Origin: Achromobacter arsenitoxydans SY8
GTDB taxonomy: Bacteria > Pseudomonadota > Gammaproteobacteria > Burkholderiales > Burkholderiaceae_B
Assembly: GCF_000236785.1 (NCBI RefSeq)
Contig: NZ_AGUF01000043.1
Location: forward strand, 33,453-97,452
Length of the DNA stretch: 64,000 nt
Direction: 5' to 3'
Position numbers and translations under genes: made by a program. The notes under the pieces are model-generated. The model was not told where the DNA came from. It saw only the letters and a list, made by a program, of their open reading frames with translations, and did not search any database. Of the stretch, positions 44,159 to 53,880 are shown piece after piece (within the stretch, counting starts at the first letter, position 1; every line of letters begins with the position of its first letter).

Positions 44159-45733
44159 ATGAATCCTTACTTCCAGATCGTCCGATTGCGGCCCTTGGCC
44201 ACCGCGGCCCTGCTGGCGGCCAGCGCGGCGGCGTACGCACAGACCTATGCGCCGCCGCCCGCGCCCGTCGATGCCGCCTACGACCCCGCCTACGACAGCG
44301 GCGACCCCGCCAACGCCAACCTGGCGCTGGTCGACCGCAGCCCCGAGCCGCCGCCCGCCCTGCCCGTCTATGTGCAGCCCCCCGCCCCCGGCGACGGCTA
44401 CCTGTGGGTGCCCGGCTACTGGAGCCGCAATCACTACGGCTTTTTCTGGGTCCCCGGCGCATGGGTGCTGGCGCCCTATGCGGGCGCCCTCTGGACGCCC
44501 GGCTACTGGGGCTATTCGAACGGCGTGTATCTGTGGAACGCGGGCTACTGGGGCCCTCATGTGGGCTTCTACGGCGGCATCAACTATGGCTTCGGGTACA
44601 CCGGCCTGGGCTACGTCGGCGGCTATTGGAAGCGCGACCGCTTCTACTACAACCGGTCCGTCACGAACGTGAACGTCACGCGCGTCACCAACGTGTACAA
44701 CCATACCGTCGTGGTCAACAACGTCGACAAGCGGCGGGTCAGCTATCACGGCGGCCCGTCGGGCATCCGGCGCCAGGCCGACCCTCGCGAGCTTGCCGCC
44801 CGCAAGGAACGCCATGCCCCGCCGACCGACGTGCAGCGCGGCTATGTGCGCGACGCCGGCAATAACCGCGCGCAGTTCTACGACCACAACAAAGGCCGCC
44901 CGCCGCAGGCGTACCTGGACCATCCTGACAACGGCAGGCGTTCCGACTGGCAACGGCCGGGGTCCGACGGCCGCCCGGGCTACAACCGGGACGGTCGGGA
45001 CAACAATGGTCGGGACAACAACGGCCGCGACAACGGGCGCGACGACGGACGGGACAATCGGCCCGGCGGCGGCAACGACGCGGCTCAGGAACAGCGCCAG
45101 CGCGCCCAGTTGGCGCAGCAGGACCGCCAGCAGCAGGTCCGCGACCAGCAGGCCCGCGAACGACTGCAACGCGAGCAGCGCAGCCAGCAGCAGGCGCGCG
45201 AACAGCAGGGCCGCGATCAGCAGGCGCGGGAACGCCAGCAAAACGACGCCCAGGCTCAACAGCAAGCCCGCCAGCAACAAGCACGCGACCAGCAGGCGCG
45301 CGAACGCCTGCAGCGCGATCAGCAGAACCAACAGGAATTGCGGGACCAGCGGCAGCGGGACCAGCAAGCCCGCCAGCAGCGCGAGCGCGACGACCGCGCA
45401 CAGCAACAGGCGCGCGACCGCCAGGAGCACGAGCGGCAGGCGCAACAGCAGCAGCAACGCGACCAGCAGGCCCAGCAAGCGCGCCAGCAACAGCAGCAAC
45501 GCGACCAGCAGGCCCAGCAAGCGCGCCAGCAACAGCAGCAGCAACGCGACCAGCAGGCCCAGCAAGCGCGCCAGCAACAGCAGCAGCAACGCAACCAGCA
45601 AGCTCAGCAGGCACGCCAGCAACAGCAGCAGCAACGCGACCAGCAAGCTCAGCAGGCGCGCCAGCAACAGCAGCAGCAACGCGACCAGAACCGCGGCGAT
45701 GGCAATGGCCGCGGCGGGCCGGGGCGCGACTGA
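44159..45733 (+). CDS. Exported WXXGXW-repeat protein with Gln/Arg-rich repeat tail
   Basis: 524 aa. Signal peptide to about residue 28 (ASAAAYAQ), a Pro-rich linker, then about 80 residues of aromatic repeats of the form VPGYW-x-GFFWVPGAW (YLWVPGYW, LWTPGYWGYS, YLWNAGYWGP). A basic region follows, then a long low-complexity tail (about 310-515) rich in Gln, Arg and Asp with 14-15-residue units such as RDQQAQQARQQQQQ. The repeat domain is shared by small secreted proteins of unknown function. The tail should be disordered or coiled. Confidence 0.85.
   Translation: MNPYFQIVRLRPLATAALLAASAAAYAQTYAPPPAPVDAAYDPAYDSGDPANANLALVDRSPEPPPALPVYVQPPAPGDGYLWVPGYWSRNHYGFFWVPGAWVLAPYAGALWTPGYWGYSNGVYLWNAGYWGPHVGFYGGINYGFGYTGLGYVGGYWKRDRFYYNRSVTNVNVTRVTNVYNHTVVVNNVDKRRVSYHGGPSGIRRQADPRELAARKERHAPPTDVQRGYVRDAGNNRAQFYDHNKGRPPQAYLDHPDNGRRSDWQRPGSDGRPGYNRDGRDNNGRDNNGRDNGRDDGRDNRPGGGNDAAQEQRQRAQLAQQDRQQQVRDQQARERLQREQRSQQQAREQQGRDQQARERQQNDAQAQQQARQQQARDQQARERLQRDQQNQQELRDQRQRDQQARQQRERDDRAQQQARDRQEHERQAQQQQQRDQQAQQARQQQQQRDQQAQQARQQQQQQRDQQAQQARQQQQQQRNQQAQQARQQQQQQRDQQAQQARQQQQQQRDQNRGDGNGRGGPGRD
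45458..45679 (+). repeat. 42-45 bp tandem repeats in the Gln/Arg tail
   Basis: Five units of 42 or 45 bp encode RDQQAQQARQQQQQ or the same with one more Gln. One unit reads RN for RD. Unit length differs by single CAG codons, as slipped-strand changes do. Confidence 0.88.
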
Positions 45734-45811
45734 ACTGGACCCGCGCCATCCGCGCCGCTACAGTAGGCAACTTGCGCGGCCTTCCCCCGCGCCTCGATTC
45801 AGGAGACTCCG

Positions 45812-46348
45812 ATGAAGCGCCTTGCCCCGTGGTTACTGGTATGCGGCCTGATGGCCGGTCCGTCGGCGCAGGCTGCGCTGAACGTAGGCGCCCCCGCGCC
45901 GGACTTCAGCGCTCAGGCGTCGCTGGGCGGCAATGTGTTCACCTTCAAGCTGAACGAGGCCCTCAAGCAAGGTCCAGTGGTGCTGTATTTCTTCCCCGCT
46001 GCCTTCACACAGGGCTGCACGATCGAAGCCCACAACTTCGCTGAAGCCACGGACGAATACAAGTCGCTGGGCGCCACCGTCATCGGCGTGTCCACCGACA
46101 ACATCGACACACTCAACAAATTCTCGGTTAGCGAATGCCGCAGCAAATTCGCCGTGGCGGCGGACGGCGACGGCAAGATCATGAAGGCGTATGACGCCGT
46201 GCACGACAGGCGCCCCGAATACGCGCAGCGCGTGTCTTACGTGATTTCGCCCGAAGGCAAGATCCTGTATGAATACACGGACATGAGCCCGGAATCGCAC
46301 GTGGCGAACACGATGCGCGCGCTGCGCGCCTGGAAGGCGAAGCAGTAG
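45812..46348 (+). CDS. Exported peroxiredoxin (AhpC/TSA, Bcp-like)
   Basis: 178 aa. The signal peptide (ending QAAL near 22-23) is followed by a thioredoxin-fold peroxiredoxin with PAPDFSAQ, YFFPAAFTQGCTIEA (peroxidatic Cys near 70), and VSYVISPEGKILYEYTDMSPESH. It should reduce peroxide outside the cytoplasm. A second Cys (SECRSKF) may resolve. It follows the Gln/Arg tail gene and may be independent. Confidence 0.9.
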   Translation: MKRLAPWLLVCGLMAGPSAQAALNVGAPAPDFSAQASLGGNVFTFKLNEALKQGPVVLYFFPAAFTQGCTIEAHNFAEATDEYKSLGATVIGVSTDNIDTLNKFSVSECRSKFAVAADGDGKIMKAYDAVHDRRPEYAQRVSYVISPEGKILYEYTDMSPESHVANTMRALRAWKAKQ

Positions 46349-46391
46349 GTCCGGCAGCCCCCGGGCAGATAACCCGCGACCGCAGACCAAC

Positions 46392-47840
46392 TCAGTTGAA
46401 GGGCCAGACCGTCTGATGGGTGCCGGGCGGGCTGGACGGACGCGTCCAGCGCGCTGGGGTCTCGGAAAACTGCGCGGCGTGGCGCACGGCGACCAATTCG
46501 CCGAAGCCCGAGGGCACGGCTTCCATCAGTCCGTCGAATCCGGGCATGGGACAGGCCAGCCCGCCTTCCACCCGTCCCAGCCCGCGCAGCCAATGGGCCG
46601 TCTGCGCCAGCGAGACCCGCACGTGCCAGCTGCCGCCCTCGGTCGCCTGGCGCGCCAGCGCCACTTGCGCGCCGAACGCCATCAGATACCCCGACGCGTG
46701 GTCCAGGATCTGCATCGGCATCGGCTTGGGCGTTTCCTGCCCGGCGGCCTGCGCCTCCGCGTGGTTGAAGCCCGTTGCCGTCTGCACCAGCGAATCGAAG
46801 CCCCGGCGGTTGGCCCACGGGCCGCTGGTGCCGTAGGCGGTCAGCGACACGTAGACGATGCCCGGGCGGATGCGCGCCGCATCCTGCGGGCCGAACCCCA
46901 GGGCGGACATCCCGCCGGGACGGTAGCCCTGGACGAAGATGTGCGCGCTGCGCAGCAGATTGCCCAGCGCGATGCGGCCGTCGGCCGTGTCCAGGTCGGC
47001 CAGCACGGAAAGCTTGCCCCGGCTGGTGTCGATGATGTTGTCGATATTGGGCAGTTGCGGCGAATTGACCAGCATGACGTCGGCGCCGTAGGCGGCCAGC
47101 GCCCGGCCGCACACCGGGCCCGCAATGATGCGCGTCAGGTCCAGCACGCGGATGTCCTTGAGCGGACGCGCGTCCTGCCCATACCTGGGCAAGGGTCTGG
47201 GATCGGCCTCGCCGATGCGTTCGATGGTCAGCAGCGGCTGCGCAGCCACGGCCTGGGCCTGTGGATGGCGGTCCCATTCTTCGAAGCTGCGCATGGCGGA
47301 CACCACCATGCCGGCGTCTGCGGCCACCTGCTCGAAATCCAGGGCCTTCCAGCGGCCCAGCGCGCGCTCCACGGCCTCGCGCGTGGCGCCGTCTCCGGTG
47401 GGGCAGCCCAGCAGCGCCAGGGCCCCGTCGCGATGATGGGCGAAATTGGCGTGGATGCGCACCCAGCCCCCGTCGCCGCACCGGTACACGCCGGTGATGG
47501 GATCCCAGGGATTGGGCGTGACGCCATTGATCGTGAAATGGCTGCGGCACTCCTGCGCCGCATGCAGCATGTCAATGCTGACCTGCTGCCGCGCGCCGCC
47601 GCGCAGATGCCAGACTTCGGCGGCCGCCAGCGCGGCCGCCGCCATGCTGGCCTGCGCCGCCGTTCCCACGGCGAATGACGAAGGAACAACCGGGTCGGCG
47701 CCCGTCAGCACCACATGTTCCAGCGATTCGTCGGGCAGGTCGACCGAGCGCCAGAGTTTTTGCAAGACATCCCGGGACGACTTGCCGGAGGGTGTGCGTC
47801 CCTTCAGAAAGGACGGGCGAAGGTCCATCAGGTTTCCCAT
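46392..47840 (-). CDS. CaiB/BaiF-type CoA transferase
   Basis: 482 aa class III CoA transferase. The catalytic pocket is recognisable (RVLDLTRIIAGPVCGRALAAYGADV; the active Asp is expected further on, in the region of QTATGFNHAE), and the end has DHASGYLMAFGAQVAL. These enzymes move CoA between organic acids. Its partner and substrate are not visible. It diverges from the photolyase across 314 bp. Confidence 0.82.
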   Translation of the reverse strand: MGNLMDLRPSFLKGRTPSGKSSRDVLQKLWRSVDLPDESLEHVVLTGADPVVPSSFAVGTAAQASMAAAALAAAEVWHLRGGARQQVSIDMLHAAQECRSHFTINGVTPNPWDPITGVYRCGDGGWVRIHANFAHHRDGALALLGCPTGDGATREAVERALGRWKALDFEQVAADAGMVVSAMRSFEEWDRHPQAQAVAAQPLLTIERIGEADPRPLPRYGQDARPLKDIRVLDLTRIIAGPVCGRALAAYGADVMLVNSPQLPNIDNIIDTSRGKLSVLADLDTADGRIALGNLLRSAHIFVQGYRPGGMSALGFGPQDAARIRPGIVYVSLTAYGTSGPWANRRGFDSLVQTATGFNHAEAQAAGQETPKPMPMQILDHASGYLMAFGAQVALARQATEGGSWHVRVSLAQTAHWLRGLGRVEGGLACPMPGFDGLMEAVPSGFGELVAVRHAAQFSETPARWTRPSSPPGTHQTVWPFN

Positions 47841-48154
47841 AGCGTTTGTCTACTCTAATCGTTTACTTGCATTACATGGCGGGGTATCCACGGCGTCAAT
47901 ATGCGCGCCGCGCCAGCGTGTTTCATGGTTTGACGGCTAAAAAAGGACGCCTCGCCACCCGAGCGCATGCTCGGCTCTCCCCGTCCCCGCGATCCCGCGC
48001 ATCGGTTGCGCTGCAACACCCGTCACATCTCCTCGTAGTATTTACATTGTCTTCCATGGGCTGCGCCCCAGTGGCGGCGGCCGGGGCTCGGGATAGAATC
48101 CCAGCCTCGCCGGCATGCCGCGCGCGCCGATTCCCCAGCCCAGGAGCCCTCTTC
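47841..48154. other. Divergent gap, CoA transferase / photolyase
   Basis: 314 bp with no gene. Codon-like reading upstream of the photolyase ATG has no site. No palindrome or known operator was found; it should carry both promoters. Confidence 0.55.
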
Positions 48155-49573
48155 ATGAACACACTGCTCTGGCTGCGCACCGACCTGCGCATGCACGACA
48201 ACGCCGCCCTGGCCGCAGCCGCCGAAGGCGGCACGGTGACCGCCCTGTTCCTGGCGGCGCCCGGCCAATGGCGCCAGCATGGCGACGCGCCCGCCAAGGT
48301 GGATTTCTGGCTGCGCAATCTGCGCGAGCTGTCTGCGGACCTGGCGCGCAAGGGCATCCCCCTCAAGCTGCTGACCGTCCACGACTGGCGCGAAGCGCCG
48401 GAAGCCATCGCCCGCTTCTGCAGGGCTCACGCGATCACGCAGGTCCACGCCAATGCCGAATGGGCCGTCAACGAGCGCCGCCGCGACGCCGCCGTCGCGG
48501 ACGCCCTGCAGGCCAGCGGCGTGGACTGGACGCTGCACCACGGGGCGACCCTGCTGCGGCCGGGCACTGTGCTGACCGGCAAGGGCGAATGCTATCGGGT
48601 CTATACGCCCTACGCCCGCAGCTGCCGCGAACGGCTGCGCACTGCGCCGATCCGCGCCATCGCCGCGCCGCGCGCCCAGACGCCGCCCGGCTGGGCGGCC
48701 GATCCCCTGCCCGACGCCTTCGACGGTTTCGAGGCGCCGGGCGACGCCGTGCGCGCGCTCTGGCCGGCCGGCGAAACCGCCGCCAGCGATCGCCTGGCGG
48801 CCTTCGCGGACGACGCCATCGACGCTTACAAGGATGAACGCGACTTCCCCTCGCTGCCCGCCACAAGCTGCCTGTCGCCCTATCTGGCGGCGGGCGTGCT
48901 GTCGCCCGGCCAGGCCCTGCGCGCGGCGCTGGCCGCCAACCAGGGCGAACTGGATAGCGGCAAGGCCGGCGCCGCCACCTGGATCAACGAACTGCTGTGG
49001 CGCGAGTTCTACCAGCACCTGCTGGCCGCCTATCCGTCCTTGTCCATGCACCAGCCCATGAAGCCGGAAACCGCCGCCGTGCCCTGGCGCGACGCCCCGG
49101 ACGACCTGGCCGCCTGGCAGCAGGGCAAGACCGGCATTCCCATCGTCGATGCGGCCATGCGCCAGCTGCTGGCCCTGGGCTGGATGCACAACCGGCTGCG
49201 CATGGTGACCGCCATGTTCCTGTCCAAGAACCTGCTGATCGACTGGCGGCTGGGCGAAGCCTGGTTCATGTCGCAGCTGGTGGACGGCGACCTGGCGGCC
49301 AACAACGGCGGCTGGCAATGGAGCGCCTCCACCGGCGCGGACGCCGTGCCCTACTTCCGCGTCTTCAATCCGCTGTCGCAATCGCGCAGGTTCGACCCGC
49401 GTGGCGCCTTCCTGCGCGAATGGCTGCCGGAGCTTGCGCACCTGGACGACAAGGCGATCCACGATCCCAGTCCGATGGAGCGCGCCGCCGCCTGCTATCC
49501 GCAGCCGATCGTGGACCTGGCGCAAAGCCGGCTGCGCGCGCTGGAAGCCTTCGGCAATCTGCCCAGCGCCTGA
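48155..49573 (+). CDS. phrB: Deoxyribodipyrimidine photolyase
   Basis: 472 aa. The N-terminal alpha/beta (MTHF- or HDF-binding) domain begins LLWLRTDLRMHDNAAL, and the FAD domain shows WINELLWREFYQHLL, GIPIVDAAMRQLLALGWMHNRLRM, FLSKNLLIDWRLGEAWF and the photolyase-specific NNGGWQWSASTGADA. It repairs cyclobutane pyrimidine dimers with blue light. ATG 48155 follows CAGGAG; earlier frames lack it. The Trp electron chain is present. Confidence 0.94.
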   Translation: MNTLLWLRTDLRMHDNAALAAAAEGGTVTALFLAAPGQWRQHGDAPAKVDFWLRNLRELSADLARKGIPLKLLTVHDWREAPEAIARFCRAHAITQVHANAEWAVNERRRDAAVADALQASGVDWTLHHGATLLRPGTVLTGKGECYRVYTPYARSCRERLRTAPIRAIAAPRAQTPPGWAADPLPDAFDGFEAPGDAVRALWPAGETAASDRLAAFADDAIDAYKDERDFPSLPATSCLSPYLAAGVLSPGQALRAALAANQGELDSGKAGAATWINELLWREFYQHLLAAYPSLSMHQPMKPETAAVPWRDAPDDLAAWQQGKTGIPIVDAAMRQLLALGWMHNRLRMVTAMFLSKNLLIDWRLGEAWFMSQLVDGDLAANNGGWQWSASTGADAVPYFRVFNPLSQSRRFDPRGAFLREWLPELAHLDDKAIHDPSPMERAAACYPQPIVDLAQSRLRALEAFGNLPSA

Positions 49574-49594
49574 GACCGCCAACCTCCCCCTGCC

Positions 49595-49608
49595 TTGACC
49601 TGCGTCAA
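49595..49608. promoter_or_regulatory. FNR/ANR-type box
   Basis: TTGAC-CTGC-GTCAA matches the FNR consensus TTGAY-N4-RTCAA and lies 64 bp upstream of the PAS chemoreceptor start, in the short gap after phrB. Control by an oxygen-sensing FNR-family protein is inferred. Confidence 0.7.
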
Positions 49609-49671
49609 CGCCGCCGCCCCGCCGGTCCCGGATGATCCCGCTGCCCCCGCCCATCACAGGACGAAAGACGC

Positions 49672-51387
49672 ATGCGCAACAATCAGCCGGTCTATGACAA
49701 GGAATACACGCTGCGGGACGAGCAGTACCTGATATCCCGCACCGATGCGCGCGGCCGCATCATCTACGCCAATCCGGCGTTCGTGGAAGTCAGCGGCTTT
49801 GCGCTTGAAGAACTGCTGGGCTCTGCCCACAACATCGTGCGCCATCCCGACATGCCGCCGGCCGCGTTCGAAGACCTGTGGCGCACCATACAGCGGGGCC
49901 AGTCGTGGACGGGCGTGGTCAAGAACCGTCGCAAGGACGGCGGTTTCTATTGGGTGCTGGCCAACGTCACGCCCATCGAGGAACGGGGCGAAACCGTCTG
50001 CTACGCCTCGGTCCGCGTCAAGCCGACGCCGGCGCAAATCGAAGCCGCGGAACACGCCTACGCGCGGCTGCGCGACGGCGCCGCTGGCGGCATCCGGCTC
50101 ACCGGCGGGCGAGTCCGCCCCACCGGATTGCGGGGCGTGCTGGCGCGCCTGAAGTTCTGGCGCCTGACGGGCGTGCGTTCGCGCATGCTGGCCTGGGCGG
50201 TGCTGGCGTCTTCGCTGTTCCTGGGCGCCTCGGGCGTGGCCCTGCACGGCATGGCCGGCCGCCTGGGCGCCGAAGGACTGGCCATCGCGGCCGGCCTGAT
50301 GGCCGGCGGCGTGATCCTGATCTTCGCGTCGGGCTGGGGCTTTGCGCGATCCATCACGGGCCTGCTGGTCGACGCCACCGACTTCACGCGGCAGATCGCC
50401 GCGGGCAACCTCAGCACGCCCCTGCCGGCCGGCGCCATGCGCGACGAAATCGGCGAGCTGAAGTTTTCGCTGGAAGTCATGCGCAAGAGCCTGGTCAGCA
50501 TCACGCGCGACGTCCATAACGGCGTCGAAAACGCCCTGCAGTCCGCCGCCGACATCGCCGACGGCAACGCCGATCTGTCCGCCCACACCGAGCGCCAGGC
50601 CGCGTCGCTGGAGGAAGCCGCGGCCAGCATGGAAGAACTGGCCGCAACCGTGAAGCACAATGCCGCCAACGCCCACGATGCGGACAAGATGGCCTGCCAG
50701 GCCAGCGATGTGGCCAAGCATGGCGGCCAGGTGGTGGACGAGGCGGCGCAAGCCATGCAGGGCATCGTGCAAAGCTCGTCGCGCATCGCCGAGGTGGTGG
50801 GACTGATAGACGGCATCGCCTTCCAGACCAACATCCTGGCCCTGAACGCGGCCGTGGAAGCGGCCCGCGCCGGAGAGGCCGGCAAGGGTTTCGCGGTGGT
50901 GGCGAGCGAGGTGCGCAGCCTGGCGCAAAAAAGCGCCACCGCCGCCCACGAAATCAAGGCGCTGATCGAGACATCCAACGAACGGGTCGACGACGGCGTG
51001 CGCCACGTCGAACGGGCCGGCGCCAGCATGCGCGACATCGCCGCGTCGGTGCACCAGGTGACGCGCATCATGAGCGACATCGCCGCAACCTCATCCGAGC
51101 AGCATGCAGGCATCGACACCGTCAGCCGCACGATCTCGGAAACCGACAACGCCGCGCAACGCAACGCCGCGCGCGTGGAGCAGGCCGCGCAAGCCGTGCA
51201 GACCTTGCGCACGCACGGCGCGCAGCTGCGCCACGCCATCGAGGTATTCCGGGTGTCGGGCGCGCAGACCGCAGCGCGCGCCGTCGCGGCTCCCGCCGAA
51301 CGATCTGCCGCGTTACGGTCCGTGGTCGCGCTGCCGGGCAGGCGCATGGCGCGGGCCGCGGCACAGGGCCAGGGGGAAATGACGTAG
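49672..51387 (+). CDS. Aer-like PAS methyl-accepting chemotaxis protein
   Basis: 571 aa. An N-terminal PAS domain (about 15-125, [44 protein letters not shown]) matches Aer-like aerotaxis receptors. Two membrane segments (about 165-195 and 200-225), a HAMP region, and a long cytoplasmic MCP coiled coil with the signalling tip [42 protein letters not shown] follow. It senses redox or energy state through PAS-bound cofactor. The FNR box upstream fits. Confidence 0.93.
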   Translation: MRNNQPVYDKEYTLRDEQYLISRTDARGRIIYANPAFVEVSGFALEELLGSAHNIVRHPDMPPAAFEDLWRTIQRGQSWTGVVKNRRKDGGFYWVLANVTPIEERGETVCYASVRVKPTPAQIEAAEHAYARLRDGAAGGIRLTGGRVRPTGLRGVLARLKFWRLTGVRSRMLAWAVLASSLFLGASGVALHGMAGRLGAEGLAIAAGLMAGGVILIFASGWGFARSITGLLVDATDFTRQIAAGNLSTPLPAGAMRDEIGELKFSLEVMRKSLVSITRDVHNGVENALQSAADIADGNADLSAHTERQAASLEEAAASMEELAATVKHNAANAHDADKMACQASDVAKHGGQVVDEAAQAMQGIVQSSSRIAEVVGLIDGIAFQTNILALNAAVEAARAGEAGKGFAVVASEVRSLAQKSATAAHEIKALIETSNERVDDGVRHVERAGASMRDIAASVHQVTRIMSDIAATSSEQHAGIDTVSRTISETDNAAQRNAARVEQAAQAVQTLRTHGAQLRHAIEVFRVSGAQTAARAVAAPAERSAALRSVVALPGRRMARAAAQGQGEMT

Positions 51388-51432
51388 CATGCCGGGTCGC
51401 AAATCAGCCACGGCGCCGCCCGCACACACAAC

Positions 51433-52260
51433 ATGGACAAGCAGGCCAGGAACATCCTTTTCAAGACCTACTGGAACGCTGGCGGTTGGGTAGACCGGGC
51501 GCAGCGCCGCACCGCCCCCGAGGATTTCGAATACGCGAAGTCCAAGGGGCTGATGTTCGACCCCGCCTGCTTCTCGCACGACGACTGCCTGGCGCAGACA
51601 CTGGCGTTGCGCGACCGCATCCCGGCGTCGCTGCCCGGCCGCGCATTCCTCAGCAGCCTTTCCAGCCGCCGGCTGGACTGGCGTTCGGGCCTGGCCTCGT
51701 ATCTTGTGGCCCAGGCACTGGCGCCCCATGCCTACATGGCCGCAGTCAGCGGCCAGAGCTACGCCCCCGACGGCAGCGTCGCGCATGTCAGCCATGTCTG
51801 CGGCGTGTGCCGCGACGCCGGCGACAGCGTGGTCGCCAAGGAACACTACGCGGACGTCGACCTGAATGTCCTGAACTTCGAACGGATCAAGTGGGGCGGC
51901 GTGCGCCACGGTTCGCTGGAATACACGTGGTTCGACCTGCGCGAACTGGCGCGCGCCGAGATCCCGGCGCCCACCGCGCAGGACCTCGCCGTGTTCCGGG
52001 AAATCCTGGCGGTCGTTGCGGCCTGCGACGCCAAGGACGGCCCTGGCGCGCTGGAACAGAAGCTCAAGACGGTCCTCGCGTCATCCAAGGCCGAGCGCCA
52101 GATGTTGATCGACATCCTGGCCTGCGCGGGCGTGCTGCGGCCGCAGTCGTACGATAGACGGGTGCCCGGCCGCAGCGACTGGCGCTACGCGGGCGCGTGG
52201 CGCGGCGAGGACGGCTATTCGGAAGACGCCGTGCAGCGCTGCTTCGGCGGCTATCTGTAG
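51433..52260 (+). CDS. Conserved protein of unknown function
   Basis: 275 aa without signal peptide or membrane segment. It has CFSHDDCLAQTL, a Cys-His group (VSHVCGVCRDAGDS) that could bind a metal, and FERIKWGGVRHGSLEYTWFDLREL. No family is recognised. It lies 45 bp after the chemoreceptor and may be independent. Confidence 0.72.
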   Translation: MDKQARNILFKTYWNAGGWVDRAQRRTAPEDFEYAKSKGLMFDPACFSHDDCLAQTLALRDRIPASLPGRAFLSSLSSRRLDWRSGLASYLVAQALAPHAYMAAVSGQSYAPDGSVAHVSHVCGVCRDAGDSVVAKEHYADVDLNVLNFERIKWGGVRHGSLEYTWFDLRELARAEIPAPTAQDLAVFREILAVVAACDAKDGPGALEQKLKTVLASSKAERQMLIDILACAGVLRPQSYDRRVPGRSDWRYAGAWRGEDGYSEDAVQRCFGGYL

Positions 52261-52299
52261 GCGGGCGAGCCCCAGGCCCGCGAGCCGCCCCGCGGTGGC

Positions 52300-52632
52300 T
52301 CAGGCGCCTGCCGCCGCCCCTTTGTCCAGGCGCTTGATGAACACCTGCAGCTCTTTGACGACCTGCTGGTCGCCCCGGGCATGGGCTGCCGCAAGGCCGG
52401 ATTCCCAGGCGGCGCGCGCGCCGTCCTTGTCGCCCAGCCCCAGGCAAGCCTTGCCCAGCCATTTCCACGCCACCGAATACGCGGGATCGAACGCCAGCGC
52501 AGCGCGCAGGTGTGTTTCGGCCTCGCGGTAGCAGGCCTGCTCGGCGTAGGCCTTGCCCAGCGAAAACCGCAACAGCATGTTGTCGGTGCCCTTGGCCAGC
52601 ATCGCCTCCAGGCGTTCCGTCATTCCTTCCAT
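52300..52632 (-). CDS. Short TPR protein
   Basis: 110 aa with about two and a half tetratricopeptide repeats (LRFSLGKAYAEQACYREAETHLRAALAFDPAYSVAWKWLGKACLGLGDKDGARAAWESGLAAA). Such small cytosolic TPR proteins mediate binding. It opposes the unknown gene before it. Confidence 0.85.
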   Translation of the reverse strand: MEGMTERLEAMLAKGTDNMLLRFSLGKAYAEQACYREAETHLRAALAFDPAYSVAWKWLGKACLGLGDKDGARAAWESGLAAAHARGDQQVVKELQVFIKRLDKGAAAGA

Positions 52633-52794
52633 CTTCTGGCTCCTATCTGCACTGGCGCAACCGTCAATAGCGCATGATAGGACCGGCGCGGCTTCCGGAC
52701 GGCAAAGCCCCCGCGGCCACTGGGGGCGGCGCTACACTCGCGGGGTCATCCCGCGTGGGCGCGCCGCGTCCAAACGCACACCCCAGGAGCCCGC

Positions 52795-53286
52795 ATGACC
52801 ACGATCCATGATTTCACCGCCCGCGACATCGACGGCACGGAACAGTCCCTGGCCGCGTATCGCGGCCGCGTGCTGCTGGTGGTGAACGTCGCCTCCAAAT
52901 GCGGCTTCACGCCGCAGTATGCGGGGCTGGAGAATCTCTACCGCTCGTTCCACGACGACGGCCTGACCGTCCTGGGCTTTCCCTGCGACCAGTTCGGCCA
53001 CCAAGAGCCGGGCGACGAAGCCGAGATCCGGAATTTCTGCAGCATGCAGTACGACATCACCTTCCCGCTGTTCGCCAAGATCAACGTCAACGGCACCGAC
53101 GCCCATCCGCTTTACCAATGGCTCAAGGGCGAAAAACCCGGCGTGTTCGGCACCGAAGGCATCAAGTGGAACTTCACCAAATTCCTGGTGGGGCGCGACG
53201 GCCAGGTCATCAAGCGCTACGCGCCCACCGACAATCCGGCAAGCATCCGGGACGATATCGCCAAGGCCCTGGCCGCGCCCGCCTGA
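52795..53286 (+). CDS. Glutathione peroxidase
   Basis: 163 aa. The catalytic Cys lies in VNVASKCGFTPQYAGLE near 37-45, and the tetrad Gln and Trp are in LGFPCDQFGHQEPG and KWNFTKFLVGRDG. It is a thioredoxin-fold peroxidase of the BtuE/Gpx group; many bacterial ones use thioredoxin. The gene ends four bases before the convergent Lrp gene. Confidence 0.92.
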   Translation: MTTIHDFTARDIDGTEQSLAAYRGRVLLVVNVASKCGFTPQYAGLENLYRSFHDDGLTVLGFPCDQFGHQEPGDEAEIRNFCSMQYDITFPLFAKINVNGTDAHPLYQWLKGEKPGVFGTEGIKWNFTKFLVGRDGQVIKRYAPTDNPASIRDDIAKALAAPA

Positions 53287-53289
53287 CGC

Positions 53290-53757
53290 CTAGCGCAGGG
53301 GCGGCAGCCGCCGGCGCACCGTATGCGCCTTGACGATGGACGTGTTGGTTTCGGCGAACTCGGTCACGCGGTCCAGAATGCCGTCCAGGTGCGAGATCGA
53401 CCTGAGCACCATGCGGGCGATGAAGCAGTCGTCGCCCGTCACCTTGTCGCATTCCACGAATTCCGGGATCTCCTGGATCACGCCTTCGACATGGCGCAAC
53501 TGCCCTGGCAAGGGCCGGATGCGCACGATCGCTTCCAGCCCGTAGCCCAGCGCCGCGGGGTCGACGTCCAGCGTGTAGGCGCGTATCACCCCCGAATCCT
53601 CGAGCCGCCGCAGGCGGTCCGCCACGCTGGGTGCGGACATGCCGACCTGCCGGGCCAGGTCGGCCGTGGTGGTGCGCGCATTGACCGACAGCATCTCCAC
53701 GAGGCGGCGGTCGATGCCGTCCAAAACCGGGCTTTCATTTTTTAGGTCGTTTTGCAT
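53290..53757 (-). CDS. Lrp/AsnC-family regulator
   Basis: 155 aa from ATG 53757 with AGGTGG before it. The helix-turn-helix is near 20-45 (TTTADLARQVGMSAPSVADRLRRLEDSGVIRAY) and a RAM ligand domain follows (EFVECDKVTGDDCFIARMVL). It diverges from an EamA exporter across 123 bp, so amino-acid export is the likely target. A GTG at 53766 is also in frame. Confidence 0.9.
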   Translation of the reverse strand: MQNDLKNESPVLDGIDRRLVEMLSVNARTTTADLARQVGMSAPSVADRLRRLEDSGVIRAYTLDVDPAALGYGLEAIVRIRPLPGQLRHVEGVIQEIPEFVECDKVTGDDCFIARMVLRSISHLDGILDRVTEFAETNTSIVKAHTVRRRLPPLR

Positions 53758-53880
53758 AAATTCCACCTAAATAAAGGTTGAATCGTCAAAGAGCCACGGC
53801 AACATCATATAAGCAGTTGGAAGCGCCTGGGATAATTTCTCCAACAAACATCGCGGCCTCAGGGCCTGTGGAGAAACATC

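Noticed and set aside
43913-45679. Long Leu/Val-rich frame on the minus strand opposite the Gln/Arg repeat gene
   Set aside because: Low-complexity Leu runs arise from CAG repeats read backwards; the plus strand has a signal peptide, WXXGXW repeats and a Shine-Dalgarno site.
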